The position numbers and the translations under genes are program-made. A stretch of 47,399 nt of DNA, from contig NZ_QBAW01000010.1 in assembly GCF_009689985.1 (NCBI RefSeq), positions 1 through 47,399 of the forward strand, given 5' to 3'. A model generated the notes under the pieces. That model was not told the DNA's origin and made no database searches. It saw only the letters and a list, made by a program, of their open reading frames with translations. Shown one piece after another: positions 1-8,676 of this stretch. The number at the start of each line of letters is the position of its first letter. Within the stretch, counting starts at the first letter, position 1. This DNA is from Helicobacter pylori. Its GTDB lineage: Bacteria; Campylobacterota; Campylobacteria; Campylobacterales; Helicobacteraceae.

Positions 1-81
1 TTCGCTAAATTGAGAGCGAGTAACTCTAACTTAAAAAGAACAATAGCTTTCACAGAAGCAGAAAGAGCTGACTTGAGTTAA
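1..81 (+). CDS. 3' end of an unidentified gene (partial)
   Basis: The first frame is open from base 1 to a TAA at 79-81 and gives 26 residues rich in Arg, Ala and Glu, ending in ADLS. I do not recognise the family. The codon use (TTC GCT AAA, AGA, GCG) looks like ordinary Helicobacter coding DNA. The gene would converge on the minus-strand YihY-family gene; the 146 bases between them hold only T-rich sequence. With so little sequence this could also be a chance open frame. Confidence 0.35.
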   Translation, partial: FAKLRASNSNLKRTIAFTEAERADLS

Positions 82-227
82 GAAACACTTCTAGCGTTTT
101 AGATTTTTATTCTTTATTCCGTTAGTGTTGCTTTTTTATTTCTTTTGTTTTTAAGTTGTTCTAGTTTGGGGTGTTGTGGGGTTTGTGTTTAGATTTTTAA
201 AACCGATCTAAAAGAAAACTTTTTTCA

Positions 228-1106
228 TCAAGTTTCTTTTTTAAAAAAACCTAAAAATTTCTTAAACACTTCTTTAGGATCGAATGCATCACACACCTTG
301 CACCCATACATGCCAATTAAAATCACAAGCCAGCTCACATACACCCAGCTCATCAAAAACCACAAAATAGAAACGCTCCCATAAAGCTCATGGTAAGTGC
401 GGTTATACAACACATAATAAGTGAAAGCCCATTTTAACATATGCCAAGAAACGCTCGTAAAAAACACCCACAAAAACACCCAAAAATAATGTTTAAACAC
501 CTTATTCGTGGGAATGGTAAAAAGGATCAAAAAAAACGCGTAAGTGCCTATCCATCTTAAAACATGCAACAAATTTGAATCTTTATCTTCAAAAAACACT
601 TGGATCTTAATGTCAAAAAACACCACCAAAGGCAGAGCGAATAAAAACACTAAAGTCGTGCCAAACCCCCAAAATAAAAAGATTTCTTTACCCTTAAAAT
701 GCGCATAATCTCTGGGCTTTGCATCAAAAATTTTTGATGCGATGGAGCGGTAGTTTTCACAAAAAAGCACCAACGCCACCACAATGGACACCTCTTCAAG
801 CGTGCCTAAGGTCATGTCTGTTTTTTTAAAATTTTCTAAAAAATCCTTAATCGCACCAATGAGTTTAGGAGCGTTAGGGAAAATCAAGGCTTCCATTTCA
901 CCGCTGTGCGCTTGCAAGTAATGAGACACAAAAAGACTAAACACAAACAACAAAATAGGCGATAAAGACAAAATCGTATAAAAACTCAAGCTGGAAGCGT
1001 AGTAAAACAATTCGCTCAAGCCTAAAAAGGCGTTTTGAAAGTGCTTGGGGAAAATCATTATAAGAAGGCGAAAAAACCCTCTAACGCTTTTAAAAAGTTC
1101 TCTCAT
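228..1106 (-). CDS. YihY/BrkB-family inner-membrane protein (formerly called ribonuclease BN)
   Basis: This is a 292-residue polytopic membrane protein. Hydrophobic segments lie near residues 35-62, 105-115, 140-165, 185-200, 205-230 and 245-265. The N-terminal half has the family pattern of a Tyr/Ser-rich first helix (FYYASSLSFYTILSLSPIL) and a later NRTYHELYGS stretch before the last helices. The family was once named RNase BN (rbn), but that activity belongs to another protein; the membrane role is unknown. Its ATG overlaps the bioB stop codon in a TAATG arrangement, so it is probably translationally coupled to bioB. It corresponds to HP1407 by memory. Confidence 0.85.
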   Translation of the reverse strand: MRELFKSVRGFFRLLIMIFPKHFQNAFLGLSELFYYASSLSFYTILSLSPILLFVFSLFVSHYLQAHSGEMEALIFPNAPKLIGAIKDFLENFKKTDMTLGTLEEVSIVVALVLFCENYRSIASKIFDAKPRDYAHFKGKEIFLFWGFGTTLVFLFALPLVVFFDIKIQVFFEDKDSNLLHVLRWIGTYAFFLILFTIPTNKVFKHYFWVFLWVFFTSVSWHMLKWAFTYYVLYNRTYHELYGSVSILWFLMSWVYVSWLVILIGMYGCKVCDAFDPKEVFKKFLGFFKKET

Positions 1107-1954
1107 TAATGACAGCTTGTCGCCATTGTCAAGCCATAAGAGAGCAGTTTTTCTATATCTTTTTTAGGGGCTTTGCCTTTGGTGGTCAAATAGTCCCCTA
1201 GCACCACCGCATTGATGCCGTATTCAAAAAGCTTGGCTTCCTGTTTGTCGTTATCTTTAAACACCACTTCACGCCCCCCAGCCACCATAAGCCTAGCGTT
1301 AGGCAAAAACTCTTTAGCCAAAAGCACGCATTCTAGGGCTTCATCCGCGCTTAAAGTCTCTGCCTCAATGGGCAATACCGGGTTTTTAATGAAAAAATTA
1401 ATCGGCGTGGTGTGCGGGGAGAGCGAAGCTAACGCCCTAAGCATTTCAATTCGATCTTCCCAGCTCTCATTAAGCCCAAAAATCCCCCCGCTGCACAAGC
1501 CTAACCCCGCCCTTAAAGCGTTTTCGCATGTGATAAACCTTTCTTCCCATGTGTGCGTGGAACAAATCTTAGGGAAGAAATTTTGCGAAGTCTCTAAATT
1601 ATGGTTATAGCTGTGGATGCCCGCATCTCTTAAAAACTCTAATTGCTCCAAATCCGCGCGCCCGCAGCATGCGATTAGATGCAAGCCCAATTCTTCTTTG
1701 TTGATGGCTTTAGCTAATTTGGCGATGTATTCGCATTTTTCATCGTCTAATTCGCGCCCTGAAGTAACCAGACAAAACCCTAAAGCCCCTAATTTCCTTA
1801 ACGCTCTAGCCTCTTGTAAAACCACTTTTTCATCTTTAAATTTATAGCGCTTGATCGCTCCTTGGTGGTGTGAGCTTTGCGTGCAATAAGCGCAATCTTC
1901 CTTACAATCCCCACTGCGCACATTGGAAATAGAACATAAAAAAATCTCTTGCAT
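1106..1954 (-). CDS. bioB: biotin synthase BioB (radical SAM)
   Basis: BioB inserts sulfur into dethiobiotin in the last step of biotin synthesis, in the cytoplasm. The radical-SAM cluster motif CKEDCAYC is near the N-terminus, with ligands Cys17, Cys21 and Cys24. The downstream HNLETS and CSGGIFGLNES stretches are typical of the family and contribute to the second iron-sulfur site and substrate pocket. At 282 residues it is shorter than the E. coli enzyme (about 346), as in other Campylobacterota, losing mostly C-terminal sequence. An AAAGGA ribosome site precedes the ATG, and an extended -10 lies about 40 bases upstream. It is the first gene of a two-gene unit with the YihY-family gene. Confidence 0.95.
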   Translation of the reverse strand: MQEIFLCSISNVRSGDCKEDCAYCTQSSHHQGAIKRYKFKDEKVVLQEARALRKLGALGFCLVTSGRELDDEKCEYIAKLAKAINKEELGLHLIACCGRADLEQLEFLRDAGIHSYNHNLETSQNFFPKICSTHTWEERFITCENALRAGLGLCSGGIFGLNESWEDRIEMLRALASLSPHTTPINFFIKNPVLPIEAETLSADEALECVLLAKEFLPNARLMVAGGREVVFKDNDKQEAKLFEYGINAVVLGDYLTTKGKAPKKDIEKLLSYGLTMATSCH

Positions 1955-1995
1955 AAAAATTCCTTTGTTTTAAAAAAGTTGGTTTTTTTAGACTG

Positions 1996-2001
1996 ATTAT
2001 A
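1996..2001 (-). promoter_or_regulatory. -10 element of the bioB promoter
   Basis: On the minus strand this reads TATAAT preceded by TGC, an extended -10 of the kind favoured by the H. pylori housekeeping sigma factor. It lies 41 bases before the bioB ATG. Confidence 0.6.
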
Positions 2002-2120
2002 GCAAAGAAAAAGAATCGCTTTTGATTTTAAGGGCTTTATCCCATTAAATATTAAAACTAAAACTTTGTTTGATTTTAATTCAAGCTCGCGCCTCTAAAA
2101 TCAATCTCAAAACTTTACGC

Positions 2121-2126
2121 TATAAT
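2121..2126 (+). promoter_or_regulatory. -10 element of the type III res gene
   Basis: A perfect TATAAT lies 27 bases before the ATG at 2154. The predicted start of transcription is near 2133, and an AAGGGA ribosome site is at 2144-2149, just before the ATG. The promoter therefore supports 2154 as the genuine start even though the frame is lost 27 bases later. Confidence 0.55.
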
Positions 2127-2153
2127 TTCTTCACTTTTTCATTAAGGGATTTC

Positions 2154-4710
2154 ATGCAAGATTCATTCATTCAAAGTTACCCCCCCCCCCCCCCCAATCA
2201 GCCATAAAAAATCATGCGTTAAATAACGCGCCCAATAATGAAGAAAATAATAAAGAAATAGATCTACCCACCCACATCACCAGTAATTTAAAAAAAGAGC
2301 TTAGAGATTACCAAAATCAAGCGATACACAATTATTTAGAAAAACGCCAATTTAACCCAACTCAAAAGCATTTCATGTTTGAAATGGCGACCGGTAGCGG
2401 TAAGACTTTAGTGATGGCGGGTTTGATTTTAGAATGCTACAAGCAAGGCTATCAAAACTTTATCTTTTTTGTGAACAGCACCAGCATTTTAGAAAAAACG
2501 AAATTGAATTTTACAGACAGCGTTTCATCAAAATACCTTTTTAGCGAGAATATCAATATCAATGATGAAAATATAGAAATTAAAAGCATCAATAATTTAA
2601 ACGAGAGCCACAACAACGCTATCAACATTTATTTTAGCACCATTCAAGGCTTGTTTTCATTATTCACTAGAGCTAAAGAAAACGCTATCACCATAGAGGA
2701 TTTAAAAGATCAAAAATTAGTTTTTTTAGCGGATGAAGCGCACCATTTAAACACAGAGACTAAAAAGAAATTAAATGATAGTGAGGCTAGCGAAAAACGC
2801 AACTGGGAAAGCGTGGTGAAATTAGCCCTAGAACAAAATAAAGACAATTTATTGCTGGAATTTAGCGCCACTATCCCTAAAGAAAAAAGCGTTAAAGAAA
2901 AATATGAAAACTTAAAGGCGATCACTTACACCTTAAAACAATTTAGCGAAGATAAATTTTGCAAAAACATCTACTCCCTTTCCTATGAAAACAAAGAATT
3001 AGAAACGCACTTTTTAGGGGCATGCGTTTCCAGTTTGTATAAAGAACTATTAGCCCAACACCACAATATTGAAAACTTTAAACCCTGTATTTTGTTTAAA
3101 AGCGAAAGGATTGAAGAGAGTAAAAAAATCAAGAGCGCTTCAACGCCTTTTTAGAAAATTTAAGCCCTTTAGATTTAGAAAATTTTTTCAATTACAGCCG
3201 CAACGATTTTTTTAAAGCCGCTAAAAACTTTTTTGATGAGAAAAATTACACCGCTAACCTTGTGGCATTCTTGCAAACGAAATTCAAAAAAAGCACCCAG
3301 ATTAACACCAACAACGAAAAAGAATTAGAAAAAGGCATGCTTTTATTGAACTCCCTAGAAGACAGAGACAACCCTAAAAGAGTGATTTTTAGCGTGGATA
3401 AGCTCAATGAAGGTTGGGATGTGTTGAATTTGTTTGACATTGTCAGGCTTAAAAATAAAGCGAATCAAAAAGACACCATTAAAGACGCCCAGCTCATAGG
3501 GCGAGGAGCGAGATACTACCCCTTTAGCTATAACGATTTCAAGCCAAGCCGCATAGAGTTTTACCAACGCAAATTTGATCTTTCTAACCCCTTAAGCGCA
3601 TTAGAGAGGTTAGACTACCATGCCATTTATAACAGCGAATTTATCGCTAAATTAAAAGAAGAATTACGAGAGTTAGGATTAGGATTTGTAAATGAAAAAC
3701 AGACTATCCCTTTAACGCCCACCAAGCGTTTCAAATGCTACTATGCAAGCAATACAAAAGACAAGAATAAAAACCTATTCAATAAAGACTATTCAGGCCC
3801 TGTTGAAGCCACACTCCAAAGTTTGCATGTCCCCTTATTTGGCTTTATTGTGCGTGAAAAGAAAGTGGATTTTAAAGAAGAAAATAAAGACGATAGAACT
3901 TATTTTATACCCCACACTTTAGACAAAATCCCCCTAAACTATTTTTTAAAAGCCCTTAATTTAAAAAACCTGGATTTCAAAACGCTTAAAAAAGCCTTTA
4001 AAAAACATGCCTTTAACAATAAAGTGGGATTTATAGAGCGGTATGTCTCTTCATTACAAACAAACTTCCATAAAAGCCAAAAGTTTGACGACAACAAAAC
4101 GCTTTTAAAACTCGCTGTTTATATCATTGAAAACTTAAAAGACACGCTTTTAAAAGAGCAAGATAAACCTAGCGTGAGCGCGTTAGAATTAAAAGAATTT
4201 GAAACGCATAATAAAAGCCTTAGCGCTAGCGAGTTGGAAAAAGACATTCCCTTTTATGAATGGCTGCTTTTTAAAGACATGCGAAAACTAGACAGCGATT
4301 TAGAAAGGGAGTTTTTAGGTTTTATCAACGACCATAAAGAGATTTTAGACAAGAAATTCAAAGAATGGTGCGTTTTAAGGAACGATCATTTCGCTGAATT
4401 AAAAGTTTTTTGCAATATAGAAGGCCCCTTTTACGCGCAAGGTTTTGAGCCGGATTTTATCCTTTTTGCCCAAACGCATGAAGATGAATTTTTAGGCTTC
4501 ACTTGCTATATGGAAGCTAAAGGCGAACATTTAGAGCCTTCTAACGCTTGGAAAGAAGAATTTTTAGAAATGCTAGAAAACGCCACGCTTAAAAGCCATA
4601 ACAAAAAACTCCATTTAAAAGGCTTGCCTTTTTTCACGCTCCATAATAGCGTAGTCAATGGCGAATTTCAAACCGCTTTCCATCAAACTTTTAAGGACAA
4701 AGAATGTTAA
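2154..4710 (+). pseudogene. type III restriction enzyme Res subunit, switched off/frameshifted
   Basis: Res cleaves DNA as an ATP-dependent complex with Mod. From the ATG at 2154 the frame passes through C16 and ends at a TAA at 2205. The helicase domain resumes downstream in another frame with Walker A (MATGSGKT) and a DEAH box (LADEAHHL). It is lost again at A7 (3122-3128); one extra A restores a continuous sequence across the break. The last part carries the nuclease motif PD...EAK (EPDFILF, then MEAKGEHL). Correcting both sites (for example C17 and A8) gives one protein of about 852 residues, normal for Res. Its stop overlaps the mod start by four bases beyond the ATG. The homopolymer C tract is likely phase-variable; the A7 break may be a second switch or decay. 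Confidence 0.9.
2180..2195 (+). repeat. C16 homopolymer (phase-variation tract) in res
   Basis: Sixteen consecutive C bases start at codon 9 (the last base of TAC). With 16 the frame stops 17 codons after the ATG. Fourteen or seventeen C would join the ATG to the downstream Res frame. Long C tracts in H. pylori genes are classic slipped-strand switches. Confidence 0.9.
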
Positions 4711-6422
4711 AAACCTCACTAAAAACCCTACTAGATGCTTTAATCAATCATTTCACTAAAGAACGATTAGTTACTTTAATCCTAACAGCTGATGAAAAGC
4801 TTTTAACTTTCATGCTTGAGCATGAAAACGCTAACGACTACAAAAACGCTTTTTTTAAAACGATCGCCAACACGCTTGTGTTTGATGAAAAAGCGCTATT
4901 AGAATGTTTAGAAATAAAAGAATTAGAAAAATCTTTCACAAGATTTAAAAATAAAATAGGCTTATTTTCGCAAGGGCGTCCTATCAAATCCAGCGGACTA
5001 GTGGTCTTGAATTTCCCTTTTAAAGACAATGTTTTACTCGGTAACGCTAAAGATAACAGCACCAAATCTAACGAGCTTTTTTACCATGAAATACTGCATA
5101 AAAAAGAAATTGACACGCTTTTAAGCCCGAAAGTGTTGTGCCGTTTTGAAATGCATGGACAAGGCGATCTAAAAAACGCTTTAAAAGATAAAAACACAAA
5201 CTACCTTATCAAAGGGAATAACTTGATCGCTCTTCATTCTTTAAAAAAGAAATTCGCTAAACAAGTGAAATGCATCTACATTGACCCCCCTTATAATACC
5301 GGTAATGACAGCTTTAACTACAACGATAATTTTAACCACAGCTCATGGCTAGTGTTTATGAAAAACAGGCTTGAAGCGGCTAGGGAATTTTTAAGCGATG
5401 ATGGGAGTATTTATATTAATTTAGATTATAATGAAGTGCATTATTGTAAGGTGTTAATGGACGAAATTTTTAAACGAGAAAATTTCAGAAGTGAAATTAT
5501 ATGGAGAATGGGTTTTTTATCGGGCTACAAAACGGCCGCAAAAAAATATATAAGAAACCATGATACAATTTTATTTTATTCTAAAAGTGATAATTATCTT
5601 TTTAATAAGACTTATATAGAAAATAAAGATTTTTTACAGCTATTAACAAAAAATGAAGTGTAAAATGCTTTTAAAAAATTTTCTTTTCCACAAGAAAAAG
5701 TAGATGATTTTTTAACTTTTATAAATCATGAAAATAGAGGTGAAAAATATCCATTAGAAGATACATGGAATAGTAATAAGTGGGATAAATTAAATTCAAT
5801 TGCTATTGATAGTTCAGTTTCAAGAGTTGATGAAACTATAGTAATTGATGATGAAAATTTTAAAGGTCAAAAACCAGAAAGTTTAATTCAAAGAATCTTA
5901 GAGGTTTCTACCAACGAAAACGACCTTGTGTTGGACTTTTTTGCCGGGAGCGGGACGACTTGCGCGGTGGCACACAAAATGAAACGCCGCTACATTGGCA
6001 TCGAGCAAATGGACTATATAGAAACGATCACTAAAGAAAGGTTAAAAAAAGTCATAGAGGGCGAGCAAGGGGGCATTTCTAAAAAATGCGGTTTTAAAGG
6101 GGGCGGGAGTTTTGTCTATGCTGAATTGAAAGAAGTGAATTTAGAAATTAAAAAACAAATCACTAACGCTAAAAGCGCGAGCGAATGCCTAAAAATCTTT
6201 AACGATCTTAATCTAAATGAGCGCATTTTAAAACGCGCCGATTGCAAGATTGGTGAAATTGATAGCGAAGAGTTCCACAATTTAGATTTAAACGAGCAAA
6301 AAAGGATTTGTTGCGCTTTTTTAGACTCTAACGAAGACTATTTAAACTTGGGTGATATTGACGAAGACGCATGGGAGATAGATGAGATCACTAAAAAATA
6401 CAATGAAATTTTTTATTCTTAA
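4704..6422 (+). pseudogene. type III DNA adenine methyltransferase Mod, interrupted by an in-frame stop
   Basis: Mod methylates adenine and supplies sequence recognition for the Res complex. The order DPPY (residues 194-197) then FAGSG (about residues 413-417) marks a beta-class methyltransferase with its target-recognition domain between them. The frame is continuous from 4704 to 6422 (572 codons) except for one TAA at 5661-5663, in the recognition domain. No frameshift is needed, because the same frame resumes immediately and continues through the FAGSG motif. The interrupted segment is markedly AT-richer than its flanks, as expected for an exchanged recognition domain. The upstream piece (319 residues) lacks the SAM-binding motif, so it cannot be an active methyltransferase. 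Confidence 0.9.
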
Positions 6423-6701
6423 GTTTAATCGTTCAACGCACGCCACTTAACGCATCAAAACGCTACGCCTATTTAGTGGGCAAAAATAAACAATATAGAA
6501 TAAACAATATAGTTTAAAAGCTAGAGGAATTTAAAACGCTTGGGCTAAAAAATTTTTAGCTTTGTTTGACATAAGGATAACTAATCCGCTAACAGTAAGC
6601 ATTCGCTCGCTATAAACTCGCTATAAAATAAAAAAGATCATTAAAAATAAACTATTAAAAATATTATTGTAGTATTCAAGCCAACCAACAAGGAGTAAAA
6701 C

Positions 6702-7564
6702 ATGAAAACCTTTAAAAACTGGCTCTGTTTTAGCCTGATCGCTATGAGTTGGCTCCAAGCGGACATGCTGGATAATTTCACTAAGGCCATTAACAGCTAC
6801 ACCACTAAAAAGCTTAATGAAATCAAGGATCAAGTCAATAGCGCTAACCCCGCTAAAAATCACAATCCCACTCATAACGCTAATGGCATGCTCACTAACA
6901 TTGATTGTAAAGTCTTAAAAAATAACTTCTATTCGGTGTGTTATTCTAGCGAGTTGAAAAACCCTATTTATGGCGTGAGCGTGTTGTTTGGGGATTTAGT
7001 GGATAAAAATAATATTGAGAAACGCTATGAGTTTAAAACGGACACACGATTAGCCGAATACCAACAAGCCACGACACAAGATTACACAAGAAGCGGTTTT
7101 GATAGGGGCATTTTGTGGCGAATGACGCTTCTTTTGACTTTGCCTCTAACCCTTTAAGAGAGACTTACAGAATGACTAATATCACCCCTGAAGACAAAAA
7201 CACCAACAGGCATTCTGTTTTATTGGTAGAAAAAGAGGGCCGTAATTTGGCCAGAAAATACCATCAAGTTTTAGTAGAAGAGCTCACCATCATCAAACAG
7301 GGTTATAGGACTTTCAGCTCTAAGAATATCGCTATCCCTAGCGGCTTTTGGTACCACTATGATACAAGCCTAACGGATAGCTATGAAAACGCTAAAAGCG
7401 AATGCTTTTATATCCCTAATGACAACCAAAACTATCCCTTACAAGAAATGAGAAGAGATTGTAAAGAATACGAGCGAGTTGAAAAGCAGGTGGTTTTTAA
7501 GAACAATAAAAACGCTGAGTTGAATGAATTGCCTAAGTATCTTAACAACGCTAAGAAGTATTAA
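6702..7564 (+). pseudogene. secreted DNA/RNA non-specific endonuclease, frameshifted at the catalytic His
   Basis: The first 20 residues form a signal peptide ending in LQA-D, so the product would be exported. The mature part resembles beta-beta-alpha-metal (NucA/Serratia) nucleases. The first frame reaches SGFDRG and then reads out of frame. Adding one C between 7109 and 7110 gives DRGHFVANDASFDF, restoring the catalytic DRGH motif, followed by the family's TNITPEDKNTNRH...E metal-site region. Repaired length is 287 residues. A strong AAGGAG site precedes the ATG. As sequenced, translation ends at 7157 after 151 residues without the active-site His. In 26695 this locus is, from memory, HP1382/HP1381. 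Confidence 0.8.
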
Positions 7565-7840
7565 AACCGCTCTTAAATACCCATAAAACACCAGTATTTT
7601 GGATAAAAGGTTTGAGAAAACAAATTTCTAAACGGCTTAAAACTGGTTTTTTATTAGAAGCGATAAAAGTTTTATGGGCGTTGGAGGAATGAGATGAAAT
7701 TATGATTACAATTATGGCAAACACAACAATAGATCCGGATTTAAGATAATCTCTTATAGTTGTTTGCTGATTTGCTGGGTAAATCCATGCTATCTATCCA
7801 TGCACCCCTAAAAACAACAATATACAAATTTTAAATTATT

Positions 7841-8668
7841 TTACATGAACTCCTGGAGTTTGTTCGCTTGCGCCATCCATTCTGCAAGGTTTTCATAATC
7901 GTTATTTTCTATCCAAGCCTTAGCTTGCGCGATTTCTTTTTCGCATTTTTCAATCGCTTCTAAGACATTGTCTCGGTTTTGTTTGAAAATATCTTTCCAC
8001 ATTAAAGGCGAGCTTTTAGACAAACGGCTCATATCCCTAAAACCCCCACCCGCTAAGGATAGAATCATCTCTGGGTCGTTTTGCTTTAAAACGCTATTGG
8101 CTAGAGCGTAGCTCAAAACATGGGGTAAATGGCTGATATAAGCCACATGGGTGTCATGCTCACTAGATTTCATTTTGATCAAGCGCGCTTTAATACCTAA
8201 AAAGATTTCTTTAGCGAGCTCTACTTGCTTGGTCCCTGAATCTTCTAAATCGCACAATATCACCAAAGCGTTTTCATACAGCCCCTTAACGCTCGCTTTA
8301 GGGCCATAAAACTCTGTCCCACACATGGGGTGCGCGGCGATGAAATTTTGACGAATGCTTTTAGGGATATTGTGAATGATTTGCGCTTTTGCCCCTCCTA
8401 AATCAATAATCGTTGCGCTTTTTTTAACGGGAGTCATTTTTTTCAAACATGCAATGATGCCCTCAACTGGAATGGCTAAAAAAATCACATCGCATTCTAA
8501 AATCTTTTCAAATCCCACGCACTCATCTACAAGCCCCAAAGTCAAAGCCAATTTAGCATGCAAAGCGTTATGATCATAGCCTATGATGCTTTTAAAACGC
8601 CCCCATTCTTGCAGGGCTAGCCCTAAACTCCCCCCCATAAGCCCTAAACCAACAATGCCTGCTTTCAT
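7841..8668 (-). CDS. tyrA: prephenate dehydrogenase TyrA
   Basis: TyrA oxidatively decarboxylates prephenate to 4-hydroxyphenylpyruvate for tyrosine synthesis, using NAD(P). The N-terminus is a Rossmann fold with the dinucleotide motif GLGLMG (Gly7, Gly9, Gly12). The family HPMCGTE stretch lies near residue 117, and ISHLPH (the conserved active-site His region) near residue 180. At 275 residues it is a stand-alone dehydrogenase, with no chorismate mutase or ACT domain. It lies eight bases downstream of the lon stop codon on the same strand, so it is probably co-transcribed with lon. Confidence 0.93.
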   Translation of the reverse strand: MKAGIVGLGLMGGSLGLALQEWGRFKSIIGYDHNALHAKLALTLGLVDECVGFEKILECDVIFLAIPVEGIIACLKKMTPVKKSATIIDLGGAKAQIIHNIPKSIRQNFIAAHPMCGTEFYGPKASVKGLYENALVILCDLEDSGTKQVELAKEIFLGIKARLIKMKSSEHDTHVAYISHLPHVLSYALANSVLKQNDPEMILSLAGGGFRDMSRLSKSSPLMWKDIFKQNRDNVLEAIEKCEKEIAQAKAWIENNDYENLAEWMAQANKLQEFM

Positions 8669-8676
8669 GCCAACTT

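Noticed and set aside
82-227. Terminator in the T-rich region at the left end
   Set aside because: Many T runs but no convincing GC-containing stem.
1212-1847. Plus-strand open frames opposite bioB
   Set aside because: They lie entirely within a well-identified gene on the other strand, have no ribosome site and show Ser/Pro/Lys-rich translations typical of antisense shadows.
7565-7840. Possible gene or remnant between the nuclease and tyrA
   Set aside because: Only a 15-codon ORF after a GGAGG-like site (near 7683) and a long-loop pairing of ACCAGT with ACTGGT before a T run. Neither is strong enough to call a gene or terminator.
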